Origin: JBBQZO01 sp038207625
GTDB taxonomy: Bacteria; Pseudomonadota; Gammaproteobacteria; Burkholderiales; Burkholderiaceae_D
Assembly: GCA_038207625.1 (NCBI GenBank)
Contig: JBBQZO010000015.1
Location: 1-64,000 of the forward strand
Length of the DNA stretch: 64,000 nt
Direction of reading: 5' to 3'
Shown: one piece after another, positions 26,607 to 35,093 of the stretch
Layout: the number at the start of each line of letters is the position of its first letter
Numbering within the stretch: position 1 is the first letter of the stretch
The notes under the pieces: model-generated
Seen by the model: only the letters and a program-made list of their open reading frames with translations
Databases searched by the model: none
What the model was told of the DNA's origin: nothing
Made by a program: the position numbers and the translations under genes

Positions 26607-29176
26607 CGGCGGCCTCCGTTGATGTCAAAGGTGATGCGCCCGGTTTCCAGGTGGTCGGGGTCGTTGGCGACGACGACGATCTCGAACGGGCCGATGTCGA
26701 GCTGTTCGGCATACGACTCGGGAAGCGCGGCCGGATCGATGTCGATCTCGCTCAGGCCGCCGCCGCTGCCGGGGTTCCAGCGCCGCATCGACAGGCGCAG
26801 CACGCGTCCGACTCCGGTGACGGCGCAGGCGCGGCCGATCAACTGGCTCGCGTGCAGCGGTTGGCCGAAGGTCCACACGTCGGGGTTGAAAAAACCCGGC
26901 CGTCCGTCGCGGGTCCAGCCGCCCGAGAACTCTTCGTCGAGCTGGGCGCGCAGGTCTTCCGGCCAGTAGGCCGCCTCGGCGCACAGCGTGAGCTTGATAT
27001 CGAGCGGCACGTAGCTGGCCGGGCGCACTTCCAGATCTTCGCCGATCAGGCGCACCGCATCGAGGTGCTCGGCGATGGCGCGCCGCAAGGGCTCGGCCAG
27101 TTGTATCGTGCCGGCCGGGTCGATCGCCACGCGCACCGTGCGCCAGCTGCCGGTCCAGGCGTAGCGCGCGCGCGCGTGCGCCACGCCCGGCAGTTCTTCG
27201 GCGCGCAGGGCGTAGTCGTCCAGCGTGACGGCGCGTTTTTGGCGCTGTCGATAGGCTTCGGGCACGCGCCGCACGATCTCGGCCGCCGGCTCGGGGTCGC
27301 GCCCGTTGACGACATCGAACGGGTTCCAAACGCGCAGCACGGCGCCCGTCGCGTCGAAGCCGACGATGCTGTCGGCGCCCACGTTGCCGGCACTGCCTTG
27401 CCCGACCCGGTAGCGGCAGCGCACCGCCGCGCCGGCGGGCAAGGCGGCACCGTTGACGCCGTCGCCAAAGCGCAGCGAGCTGCCGCCCAGTTCGTCCGTC
27501 TCGACGATGAACTGTTCGGCGTCGCCTTTGCTGTCGATCAGGTCCGAGCTCTCCTGCCAGGCGTTCGCATAGCCTTGCACGTTGACCAGTGCGGTGCTGC
27601 GGGTGGGCACGTCGCCGCCCGGCTCGGTTGCGCGGTAGGCCAGCGGCGCTGCCGGGAACGGACACAGCACGCCGCGCAGCTGCAGCGCGCTGCCGCGCTG
27701 GCGCATGACGATCTCGTAGTGCGCCTCGTCGCTGACGACCAGGTCATGCTCGTCGAGCCCGCCCAAGGGCAGGCCCGGCGCGCGGAAGGTGGTGATGCGC
27801 GGGCGTCCCTGCGTGACGCGCAGCAGGTTGGCATGGAACAGGCTGACCTTGTCGACGACGCTGCCGGCGCACGCGCAGCTAAAGCAGAACGTGCTGCGCA
27901 GCGCATCGGCTTCCTGCCAGCGCACCCGCACCAGCCACTGGCCGGTGTACGGGTCGGGCAGGGCGAGCGCGCGCGCCACCGGGCCGTTCAAGGGCAGCAG
28001 GCGCAACAACTGGCGCTGGGCGGTGCGCGCGCCGTTGGGCTGGCCGGTTTCCGGGTTGAGCGCCTCTTCGATCAGCAACTGATCGACGCCCGTGTCGACG
28101 CTCTGTTCGCCGGGGCCGGCCACCTGGTCGGCGTGGGCACCAAGAAAATAGTCGCGCAGCGTCTCGGCCTGCGCCTGCGTCAGCGGCGACATGCCCGTCA
28201 GGTCGGCCTCGGTACTGCCTTCGGCCAGCGCGGTCACCGTGTCGCCCCAGGTGTACAGCTGCAAGGTGTTGAGCGGCGCATAGCAGCGCCGGCGCCAGCG
28301 CGCCGTCTCGCGCGGGATGGCAAACATCAGCGCACCGGCATCCTTGCGGTTCGCGCCCGTCCACACGCCAAATTCCGCGTCGTCGTTGGCCGGCAAGTCC
28401 AGCGTCGCCGCCACCTCCAGCGCCAGCCAGGTGTCGGACTGGTTGCCCTGGTGGATATGGTAGTCCATCAGGCGCGCATGGCGAGCCAGCGAAACGCGCT
28501 TGCGTGCAGTCGCGATCGAGCGCTCTGCCAGCACCCGGTCGTGGTAGTCGGCCTGCTCGTCGGCGTCGGCGGCGATCAGGTCGATCAGCACCTGGTCCAG
28601 ATCGGCCTCGCTGGTGGGCGACCAGCCGGGCACGCGCCGCATCATGCCGGCGATCAGCACGTGGCGGAACGAATCGTAGTCGCGCGCCAGGTAGTCGATT
28701 TCCGGCTCCTGCGGCGCCCCCGGCAGGCGTTCGCTGGGCGTGCAGCTGAGGTTAAAGCAGCCGGGACGGAACTTGAACGGCAAGCTGTTGAGCAGCGGGT
28801 CCATCGCCAGCGGCAGCGCGTTGGCGGGCGCGGACAAGCCGGCCGCGCTGGTCGAGAGCTGATAGGTTGAATAGTCACCGACCGGGCCGATCTGCAGGCG
28901 CAAGGTTCTGTCCGCGCCGGCCAGCACCTGCAGCACCTGCACTGCGCGGGCTGGGTTGCCGGCGCGCTGGCGCTGCGCGCCCTGCACGGAAAACGCCTGC
29001 GGCGGTGGCACGGGGGTGAGCGCGTTGTTGTTCCAAAACTCCACCTCGAGCCAGGCGAAAGCCGGCTTGGGCGCCGCCTCCAGCGTCACGTAGGCCAGCT
29101 TGAAGGCATTCAGACCCTGCGCGCCCAGGTCGCGCGCGCGGTCGGTCAGGCGTTCTTCGTTGCGCAGCAGTGTCAT
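26603..29176 (-). CDS. eCIS baseplate protein, gpJ-like (second copy)
   Basis: 857 residues. Conserved parts are EIDYLARDYDSFRHVLIAGM near residue 165, a helical segment (LDQVLIDLIAADADEQADYH), LRFGDGVNGAALPAGAAVRC in the core and the C-terminal wedge domain with VTLDDYALRAEELPGVAHAR. These fit the Pvc12/Afp12-type baseplate protein. It is paralogous in architecture to the downstream gpJ copy but clearly diverged, as usual for contractile injection systems where the two form the inner wedge heterodimer. It starts one base after gp25 ends and overlaps the next start by ATGA, so stoichiometric translation is likely. Confidence 0.88.
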   Translation of the reverse strand: MTLLRNEERLTDRARDLGAQGLNAFKLAYVTLEAAPKPAFAWLEVEFWNNNALTPVPPPQAFSVQGAQRQRAGNPARAVQVLQVLAGADRTLRLQIGPVGDYSTYQLSTSAAGLSAPANALPLAMDPLLNSLPFKFRPGCFNLSCTPSERLPGAPQEPEIDYLARDYDSFRHVLIAGMMRRVPGWSPTSEADLDQVLIDLIAADADEQADYHDRVLAERSIATARKRVSLARHARLMDYHIHQGNQSDTWLALEVAATLDLPANDDAEFGVWTGANRKDAGALMFAIPRETARWRRRCYAPLNTLQLYTWGDTVTALAEGSTEADLTGMSPLTQAQAETLRDYFLGAHADQVAGPGEQSVDTGVDQLLIEEALNPETGQPNGARTAQRQLLRLLPLNGPVARALALPDPYTGQWLVRVRWQEADALRSTFCFSCACAGSVVDKVSLFHANLLRVTQGRPRITTFRAPGLPLGGLDEHDLVVSDEAHYEIVMRQRGSALQLRGVLCPFPAAPLAYRATEPGGDVPTRSTALVNVQGYANAWQESSDLIDSKGDAEQFIVETDELGGSSLRFGDGVNGAALPAGAAVRCRYRVGQGSAGNVGADSIVGFDATGAVLRVWNPFDVVNGRDPEPAAEIVRRVPEAYRQRQKRAVTLDDYALRAEELPGVAHARARYAWTGSWRTVRVAIDPAGTIQLAEPLRRAIAEHLDAVRLIGEDLEVRPASYVPLDIKLTLCAEAAYWPEDLRAQLDEEFSGGWTRDGRPGFFNPDVWTFGQPLHASQLIGRACAVTGVGRVLRLSMRRWNPGSGGGLSEIDIDPAALPESYAEQLDIGPFEIVVVANDPDHLETGRITFDINGGRR

Positions 29177-29177
29177 G

Positions 29178-29552
29178 TCAGTGCGCTCCCTGACGCTGGA
29201 AGCGCACGCTGCGCACTTCGCCGGTGGCGATCACGCGGTAGCGCAGGTCGACATTGAGGGTGGCGTCGTCGGCGCTCACGTCCAGTGCCTCGACCTTGAT
29301 CCGGTGGCCCAGCCAGCGCGACAGGTTCTGGCTGATCAAAGCCTTGGTGATGCCGGCGGTGGCGTCGTCGTTGAGCTGAAACACCAGCCGGCGCAGCCCG
29401 GCACCAAAACTTGGCAGGAACGGGCGTTCGCCCTGCGCGGTCAGCAACAGCGCGATGATCTCGCTGCGGATGTGTTCGGACAGGTCAGGCGGCGCGGCGC
29501 TGCGCCCGTCGCTGCCTATGTGGAAAGGAAACGCCAGATGACGACCGTTCAT
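29178..29552 (-). CDS. eCIS baseplate wedge protein, gp25-like
   Basis: 124 residues from the ATG at 29552; the longer frame upstream overlaps the preceding gene and lacks support. It is a GPW/gp25 family member: MNGRHLAFPFHIGSDGR, then EHIRSEIIALLLTAQGERPF LPSFGAGL, with the conserved EPR-like region represented by QGERPF. In contractile systems gp25 is the core wedge lysozyme-like scaffold and nucleates sheath assembly. Size is typical. Its start overlaps the stop of the 99-aa gene by ATGA. Confidence 0.93.
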   Translation of the reverse strand: MNGRHLAFPFHIGSDGRSAAPPDLSEHIRSEIIALLLTAQGERPFLPSFGAGLRRLVFQLNDDATAGITKALISQNLSRWLGHRIKVEALDVSADDATLNVDLRYRVIATGEVRSVRFQRQGAH

Positions 29553-29848
29553 GGCAATGGATCCCGGTAGGTGTCGACGCTGAAGGCCATCGTGTGGTGG
29601 TGCGTGGTCGGCCCGGCGCCGGCGCTGTCGGTGCTGGTGATCAGGTTGGCGAGGTTGTCGGCCAAAAATTTCATCATCCCTTGCGCGACGGCGGCAAACA
29701 GGATCTTGCGATCGTCCACGCCCGGTCCGCTGGTGGGCAGCACTTCGCCTTTCACGGCCAGCCATTCGTTGGCCATCGCAGTGTTCATATAGGACGCCAG
29801 ACTGGCCGAAAAATCATCCAGCGTGCCCGCTTTGAGTGGAGTGCTCAT
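29549..29848 (-). CDS. eCIS 99-aa protein, possible spike-tip or wedge accessory
   Basis: 99 residues: MSTPLKAGTLDDFSASLASY, a helical central part (FAAVAQGMMKFLADNLANLI), and a C-terminal THHHTMAFSVDTY with three consecutive histidines. It lies between the gpV spike and gp25 genes, the place where many injection systems encode a PAAR-type tip. It lacks PAAR glycine repeats, so I do not call it PAAR. The His cluster could bind a metal at a tip, but this is speculative. Coupling to gp25 by ATGA overlap and seven bases from gpV suggests a structural role. Confidence 0.7.
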   Translation of the reverse strand: MSTPLKAGTLDDFSASLASYMNTAMANEWLAVKGEVLPTSGPGVDDRKILFAAVAQGMMKFLADNLANLITSTDSAGAGPTTHHHTMAFSVDTYRDPLP

Positions 29849-29855
29849 CGAGTCA

Positions 29856-30575
29856 TCAACCTGTGGTGACGCGCTGCGAGATCAGGCTCGGCGGCGCGGG
29901 AGTAAACGGTGGCGCCGGCGGGGCCGGCGAGACGGGGATGCCGAGCGCCGTCTCGCCCGGATGCATATGGCTGTTGAAGATGCCCACCAGCTGACCGAAG
30001 TAGCTCATCAGTTCGTCACCGAACACCACCGGGTGGGTGGCGCCATCGGTCAGTTCGATCTTGGGCGCCTCGACGATCACCTTGGCGCTGCATTGCAGGC
30101 GGATCTTGCCGTCGTCGACGCTGATGGTCACCAGATTGCTGCCGTCGGCGTCCGACAAGGTGAGCGTATTGGCGTCGTCGTCGAGCGCCACCATCAGGCC
30201 TTTTTCGCTGCGCAGTATTTTTAGTGGTGCGCCGGCCGCCTTGCCGGTCTGGTCGCTGAGGGTGTCGCTGGCGTCCCACCAGGCGCCGCTCCAGATCGGC
30301 CGGTTGATGTCGCCCGCCTCGAACTCGATCCACACCCGCGCGCCTACCGGCGGCACGGCGTGCATGCCGACCCCGGGTCCGGCATACGGCGCGCACGGCT
30401 TGGCCCAGGGCGAATCGACCGCGTCGCCATACACGTCGGGCACTTTGGCGCGCAGGCCGCCGATATACAGCGGGTCGGTATTGTTGGTCACCACGCCGCT
30501 GTACTTGCCGTAGCGGCGCTCGCTCGACAGACGCGCGAGTTCAACGACCAGCGATTCAAGCGTGCCCCCGTTCAT
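29856..30575 (-). CDS. eCIS spike protein, gpV / gp5-like
   Basis: 239 residues. The OB-fold of phage baseplate protein V is clear: RRYGKYSGVVTNNTDPLYIG, VPDVYGDAVDSPWAKPCAPY, GVGMHAVPPVGARVWIEF and NRPIWSGAWW. Beyond residue 130 are short beta repeats (MVALDDDANTLTLSDADGSN, then IRLQCSAKVIVEAPKIELTD), the intertwined beta-helix needle of a trimeric spike. The end has a Pro-rich tail (SPAPPAPPFTPAPPS). It forms the membrane-piercing spike under the gpD-like hub. It overlaps the hub gene by one base (TGATG). Confidence 0.92.
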   Translation of the reverse strand: MNGGTLESLVVELARLSSERRYGKYSGVVTNNTDPLYIGGLRAKVPDVYGDAVDSPWAKPCAPYAGPGVGMHAVPPVGARVWIEFEAGDINRPIWSGAWWDASDTLSDQTGKAAGAPLKILRSEKGLMVALDDDANTLTLSDADGSNLVTISVDDGKIRLQCSAKVIVEAPKIELTDGATHPVVFGDELMSYFGQLVGIFNSHMHPGETALGIPVSPAPPAPPFTPAPPSLISQRVTTG

Positions 30576-31678
30576 CAGAACACCCCCGCAGGCGCATCGG
30601 CGCCGGGCCCGTCGCCGGCCGACCTGGCGTTGCGATGCAGCGAAAAGCGCTGATGGTAGCCGCTGTCGTTAAGAATATGGCTGACGTGGCCGATCAGGTA
30701 GTCGCCCGACAGATAGCCGCCCACGCCGCGCACCGTTACCAGCTGGTAGGGTTGCAGCACGCCCGCATAGTTGTCGGTGTCAAGCTCGCCCTCAGCGGAA
30801 TAGGCCCAGGATGAACGATCCACCGCTGCCGCGACCAGGCCATCGAGTTCGGCCTGTTCGCCGGCGGTGCCAACCAGCAGCGAGGCGCCGGGCTGGTTCA
30901 TTGCATGCACGGCCAACGGGCCCAGTGGAGCCGGCACGGCCGTCTGCGCGCTGCTGGAAAGCACGGTCTTGTCGGCCAGGCCCAGACCAAACGCCTGCAC
31001 CTTGATCGGGCGCAGCGCATCGAATTCGGCGGAAAAACTGGCCACATTGCGTTTCTCGCCCAGCAGCACGATCTCGGGCAGGGTGGGCGCATCGAACACG
31101 GCCAGCTTGAACATGCCGATGCTCGCGCCGGGCGTGGCGCCCGGACGCACGTAGGCAAACATGCCGTGGCGCTTGGCCAGTTCGCGCAGCAGCTGCATAT
31201 TGGTGCCGCGCTGGACCAGCACGCGCGGCGTGGCGTCGGCCGGTGCGTCGATCTCGGCGGTCAGGCCCGCCTCGGCGAACAGCGTGCCGACGATGTCCTG
31301 CGGCGCCATCTGCTCAAACAGCACGACTTTCTCGTCGCGACTTAGCTGCACACTGTCGTCTTGCACGATCAGCGTCATCAGGCTTTCGTTCGGGTTCGAT
31401 TTCATCGCGTAGCGGTTGCCCACGATCAGTCCTTCAATGAGCGGCGCAAAGTCGGCATCGGCCACCTGGACTTCGATGCGCACGCGGGTGAACGCCTGCG
31501 CATGGTCGGCCTCGATGCCCGGCCACAGCCCGGCCGTATCGGTGCCGATCGGCAGGTCGATCTGCGCCTCGGCGGCGATGCCGATGCCCTGGTCGATGCG
31601 GATCTCGGCCAACAAGGCCATCTGCTCCGGCGTGGCCGGCGCATTGTTGAAGTAGATCCGATAGGCAGCCTTGGCCAT
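30575..31678 (-). CDS. eCIS hub protein, gpD / gp27-like
   Basis: 367 residues of the phage late-control D / VgrG N-terminal type. MAKAAYRIYFNNAPATPEQM is followed by paired hub barrels: EAQIDLPIGTDTAGLWPG, FAPLIEGLIVGNRYAMKSNP, LSRDEKVVLFEQMAPQDIVG and the later GVGGYLSGDYLIGHVSHILN. In eCIS, gpD and gpV are separate genes rather than fused as in VgrG, which fits here. The hub adapts the six-fold tube to the three-fold spike. It follows the LysM/gpX-like gene after two bases. Confidence 0.9.
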   Translation of the reverse strand: MAKAAYRIYFNNAPATPEQMALLAEIRIDQGIGIAAEAQIDLPIGTDTAGLWPGIEADHAQAFTRVRIEVQVADADFAPLIEGLIVGNRYAMKSNPNESLMTLIVQDDSVQLSRDEKVVLFEQMAPQDIVGTLFAEAGLTAEIDAPADATPRVLVQRGTNMQLLRELAKRHGMFAYVRPGATPGASIGMFKLAVFDAPTLPEIVLLGEKRNVASFSAEFDALRPIKVQAFGLGLADKTVLSSSAQTAVPAPLGPLAVHAMNQPGASLLVGTAGEQAELDGLVAAAVDRSSWAYSAEGELDTDNYAGVLQPYQLVTVRGVGGYLSGDYLIGHVSHILNDSGYHQRFSLHRNARSAGDGPGADAPAGVF

Positions 31679-31680
31679 GC

Positions 31681-31953
31681 TCAGCTTTGCGGCACGTTGA
31701 CGGGGCGCCCAGTGACCTGCAGCAGAGACGCCGCTTCCAGTTCGCTGTTGGCGTCGGCGATGTGCCAGTAGCGCGTCGCGTCGCCAAAACGCTGTTCGCT
31801 GAGCGCGTCGAGCTGGTCGTGCGAGCGGATTGACACGGGTGCGGCGACGACGGCGGGTAGCGGGCGCAGCGCCACGGCGACCACGGACGCGCCGGCGCGG
31901 TTGGTGCCTGTCACGGTGGGCAGGCCGAAGTAGCGCGAGTTTTTCAAGAACAT
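31681..31953 (-). CDS. eCIS small LysM / tail protein X-like protein
   Basis: 90 residues. The central part SHDQLDALSEQRFGDATRYW followed by HIADANSELEAASLL fits the LysM-like fold of phage tail protein X and the small LysM proteins found beside CIS_tube genes. The end VTGRPVNVPQS is the usual strand after the helix pair. It probably sits at the hub-tube interface. Start and size fit the gap of nine bases after the CIS_tube gene. Confidence 0.78.
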   Translation of the reverse strand: MFLKNSRYFGLPTVTGTNRAGASVVAVALRPLPAVVAAPVSIRSHDQLDALSEQRFGDATRYWHIADANSELEAASLLQVTGRPVNVPQS

Positions 31954-31962
31954 GGCGACTCC

Positions 31963-32652
31963 TTAGAAGGGGATGATATCGAGAGCAAATTCAATCACCT
32001 TGGCCAGATTGAGCGTGGCCTGGGTGTCCTTGATCATTTGCGTGTATTTGTAGGCGCCGGCGCCGATCACGTCGTCGGTGGGCGCCTGGCTCGACACCTG
32101 CAAGCCGATCTTCACTTCCGCCTGCACCGGGTTGAGCAGCATGTCGAATTTCTGCTCGGCGATCGACATCGACGTGATCGTCACCGGCAGCACGCGCGAC
32201 GGTCCCCAGATGAACAGGATGCGCGGCAGCGGCACGCGCGGTATCGGCTGGGTCGGTGCGGCCGTACTGGGACCGGACAAGGCCGAGCCGACCGTGTCGA
32301 TGGCCGCGCCGATCAGGCCACCGGGCGTGGCGGGCGGATAGATCATCGCCTCGAGCGCAGCCAGTTGCGGGCCCACCCCGAACAGGCGCGGGATGGCCGA
32401 CACCACGCCGCCGGCGCCCAGGTCGTCGGCGGCCGAGAAATGGGCACTGATCTCGAAACTCTCGGACGGCGGCGCGGCTGCCGCGTGGGTCTCCGTTTTT
32501 GGCTGGGCCGAGGCGGTTGGCGGCGGCTTCGGGATTGCGATGGTGCGTGTGAGCTGCTCCGGATTGAACTGGAAGATGACGATGTTGGGGATCGGGCCGA
32601 GCAGGTTCACACCGTATTCGACCAACACGCCGCGCATGGGAAAGAGCGCCAT
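31963..32652 (-). CDS. eCIS tube-initiator / CIS_tube family protein (Pvc7-like)
   Basis: 229 residues. The family start is evident: MALFPMRGVLVEYGVNLL, then IVIFQFNPEQLTRTI, where the phrase F-Q-F-N-P-E is diagnostic of CIS_tube proteins. A Pro/Ala linker (about 38-58) is followed by FEISAHFSAADDLGAGG, and the final half has RILFIWGPSRVLPVTITSMS and FDMLLNPVQAEVKIGLQV. Proteins of this type form the first ring between the hub and the tail tube. It begins immediately after the stop of the 100-aa gene. Confidence 0.9.
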   Translation of the reverse strand: MALFPMRGVLVEYGVNLLGPIPNIVIFQFNPEQLTRTIAIPKPPPTASAQPKTETHAAAAPPSESFEISAHFSAADDLGAGGVVSAIPRLFGVGPQLAALEAMIYPPATPGGLIGAAIDTVGSALSGPSTAAPTQPIPRVPLPRILFIWGPSRVLPVTITSMSIAEQKFDMLLNPVQAEVKIGLQVSSQAPTDDVIGAGAYKYTQMIKDTQATLNLAKVIEFALDIIPF

Positions 32653-32955
32653 TTAGGATGCCTCGGCCGGTGCAGGCGCGTCTGTGCCGGTCGCATCGAA
32701 CACCGGCTCGCCATGCTGCGCGATCCAGTCGATCAGGCGCGCGGCGATCAGGTCCGACAGGGCGCGCGCGTCGCAGCCGCCGGGCGCGTCGATGACGCCC
32801 AGGTCCAGCGCGCCGATGGCGCCGTCTTGCAAGCCGCGTTCGAGTGCGCCCAGGCGCTCGCTGATACTGCCATTGAGCAGTTCTGTGAGCTGGCCGCCCA
32901 TGCCGGGTGCGATGCCGCGCAGCGTGATGGCGAAATGCTCGATGTCGATGTTCAT
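32653..32955 (-). CDS. eCIS 100-aa conserved-position protein
   Basis: 100 residues from the ATG at 32955, which overlaps the ATPase stop by ATGA; the longer frame upstream is antisense-like shadow of the ATPase gene. It begins MNIDIEHFAITLRGIAPGMG, then LTELLNGSISERLGALERGL, and ends with an acidic Ala/Pro tail. Small proteins in this position, next to the ATPase, recur in eCIS loci but I know no function for them. A short basic-hydrophobic helix pair suggests a chaperone or a baseplate accessory. This is inference. Confidence 0.7.
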   Translation of the reverse strand: MNIDIEHFAITLRGIAPGMGGQLTELLNGSISERLGALERGLQDGAIGALDLGVIDAPGGCDARALSDLIAARLIDWIAQHGEPVFDATGTDAPAPAEAS

Positions 32956-35093
32956 GCCAGTTTCTCCATCAGCGCCGCATAGCGCCCAAATTGTTCGCGG
33001 CCGGCCACCCGGTTCAGTTTCTCCAACTCGCGCTTGACGGCCGTCAGTGCGTGCAGCATGTCGACCCGCGCTGGCGCGTCGGCACGCTGGGCGGCGCAAG
33101 CGAGCAGGCAGGCGTTGAAAGCGGCCGAGCGAATATGCCCGCCAGCCATTTCGAATTGCTGCGCCAGCCAGCGGCAATCGACATCGCTGGCATCGACCCG
33201 CGCCGGAAACACCAAGCGCCAAAGCTGTTCGCGCTCGGCTACACCGGGCACTGGGAATTCGACGATGTGGCGCAGCCGGCGGGTAAACGCTTCGTCAAGA
33301 TCCTTGCGCCGGTTGCTGGCCAATACCGCCAAACCCTTGAAACGCTCCATGCGTTCAAGTAGATAACTGATTTCGATGTTGGCGAAGCGATCATGTGCAT
33401 CGCGCACCTCGGTGCGCTTGCCAAACAGCGCATCGGCTTCGTCAAAAAACATCAGGCAGTCGCTTGTTTCGGCCGCGTCGAAGATGCGGCGCAGGTTTTT
33501 TTCCGTCTCGCCGATGTATTTGTTGACCACTTGCGACAGGTCGATGCGGTACATCGGCAGGTCGAGCGCGTTGGCCAGCGCTTCGGCAGCCATCGTTTTG
33601 CCGGTGCCGGGCGGACCGCAAAACAGCACCGACAGGCCCGCTTCGTTCCAGGCGCGCGCGGTGCCCCATTCGTGGTGTACGCGTCCCAGCGCGCCCATGG
33701 CGGCGACAATTTCGCGCAATTGTTGGTGCTGGGGCGCGGGCAGGATCAGCTCGTCCAGGGAGAAGCGCGCCGCCACCGGGTTGGCCAGGCCATCGAGTTC
33801 CAGGCGCGCTTCGGCGCGGCACAGGGCGAACAGTTCGGACGCGCCCGCGTCGCTCCCCAGCGTTGCGGCCGCGGCCCCGGCGCGCGCAAGCGGCAAGGCG
33901 GCCAGCCGGAAACGGCGCGCCGCCTCGGGCACGGCGGCGCGCAGCGCCGGCGCACACGCGGCCAGCGCGGCGGCCAATTGATCGCCGCGCGCGGTCACGT
34001 CCAGTACCGGCAGCTTACACACCGGCAGCAGCAGTTTGGTCGGCACGCCACGCGCGGCCGAACTGCCATCGCTGATCGGCAAATACCAGCGCAAGGGCAG
34101 CGCCGCCAGCGGCGTGACCCACTGCTCGCCGGCGCCGGCGCAGCAGCGCTCCTGCCAGTGTTCAGGCAGTAGCAGGTCAAGCCCGCGCAGCCAGCACACG
34201 GTGGCCAGCGCGGTCAGGCTGCGATTCGGTTCGACGTCGTCGGGAACGATCACCAGCGCGCGCCCGTCGGCGTGCGCCAGCGCTTGCGCCCAGGCGCCAA
34301 AGTCGCTGCCGCGCTGTGCATGCAGCGGCAGAATTTGCATGGCTGTCAGCGGCGTTGAGCGCAGTCGCGCGAGCAAAGGCAGCATCGCGGCCGTCAACGT
34401 CACGGCGCCGTGGCCGTCGGCGCGCCGCAAACCGCTGGGCGGACACAGCGGATCGAGCAGCGCGTGCGCAACGGCCGATGGCATATCCAGCGCGTGCTGC
34501 CAGTCCAGCGAATCGCGTCCTGCCTGAAGATTCACTAGCCCGTAGCGAAACAGCGCGCCGCTGGCGTCGGCGCAGGCGGCAATTTCCAGCGGCGCATCCC
34601 ACAGACGCTGCGCCAGCGCCAGCGTCGGCCATGGACGCGACAGGTCGTTCTGGCAGGCCGCGCAGACGGCACCGATCGATGCGTCGGCACGTCCGGCCAG
34701 CGCGCAGGCGAGCACGAACTGGGCGGCCGGCGTCAGCGCGCAGCGTTCGGCCAGCCAGGCCCAGTCGCCGCGCCGCGATAGCTGCAGCTGCGCGCTTGGA
34801 GGCGCGGCGATGCGTTCGCTGAGATAGCGGGCGGCGACGTCTGCACTGAAAAATGCCCGTTTCGCGTCGCGAAAGCGACTCAGGTCGAGGCTGTCCTGGG
34901 TGGCGTCGGTGACGGGCGGCAGCGCGCCGTCGGCACCTGTTTGCGGCGCGCCAGCGCCGCGCTGGTGCCAGCACCAGGCGATCTCGCGGCGCAGACGCAG
35001 CGTCACCTGCGCCAGCCAGTAGGCGCATAGCGGATCGCCCACCAGCAGGTCGGGGTCCATGCTCGCTGGCAGCGGCGCGCGTTGGGTGCTCAT
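32952..35093 (-). CDS. eCIS AAA+ ATPase (Pvc15/Afp15-like)
   Basis: 713 residues from the ATG at 35093, which overlaps the preceding stop by ATGA; the open frame continues to 36023 only as an antisense shadow inside the Pvc16-like gene. The N-terminal 440 residues are a long helical domain of eCIS ATPases. The AAA+ core (about 445-690) has Walker A GPPGTGKT (493-500), Walker B LMFFDEAD (547-554), sensor-1 asparagine near 594 (LASNRR) and arginine finger candidates at R605-R606 and R608. Such ATPases are required for particle assembly or cargo loading in PVC/Afp systems; how they act is not settled. It is one of the strongest markers separating eCIS from R-type pyocins. Confidence 0.92.
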   Translation of the reverse strand: MSTQRAPLPASMDPDLLVGDPLCAYWLAQVTLRLRREIAWCWHQRGAGAPQTGADGALPPVTDATQDSLDLSRFRDAKRAFFSADVAARYLSERIAAPPSAQLQLSRRGDWAWLAERCALTPAAQFVLACALAGRADASIGAVCAACQNDLSRPWPTLALAQRLWDAPLEIAACADASGALFRYGLVNLQAGRDSLDWQHALDMPSAVAHALLDPLCPPSGLRRADGHGAVTLTAAMLPLLARLRSTPLTAMQILPLHAQRGSDFGAWAQALAHADGRALVIVPDDVEPNRSLTALATVCWLRGLDLLLPEHWQERCCAGAGEQWVTPLAALPLRWYLPISDGSSAARGVPTKLLLPVCKLPVLDVTARGDQLAAALAACAPALRAAVPEAARRFRLAALPLARAGAAAATLGSDAGASELFALCRAEARLELDGLANPVAARFSLDELILPAPQHQQLREIVAAMGALGRVHHEWGTARAWNEAGLSVLFCGPPGTGKTMAAEALANALDLPMYRIDLSQVVNKYIGETEKNLRRIFDAAETSDCLMFFDEADALFGKRTEVRDAHDRFANIEISYLLERMERFKGLAVLASNRRKDLDEAFTRRLRHIVEFPVPGVAEREQLWRLVFPARVDASDVDCRWLAQQFEMAGGHIRSAAFNACLLACAAQRADAPARVDMLHALTAVKRELEKLNRVAGREQFGRYAALMEKLA

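Noticed and set aside
29549..29848. PAAR tip protein
   Set aside because: Position fits, but the sequence lacks the glycine-rich repeats of PAAR; kept as a 99-aa accessory protein.
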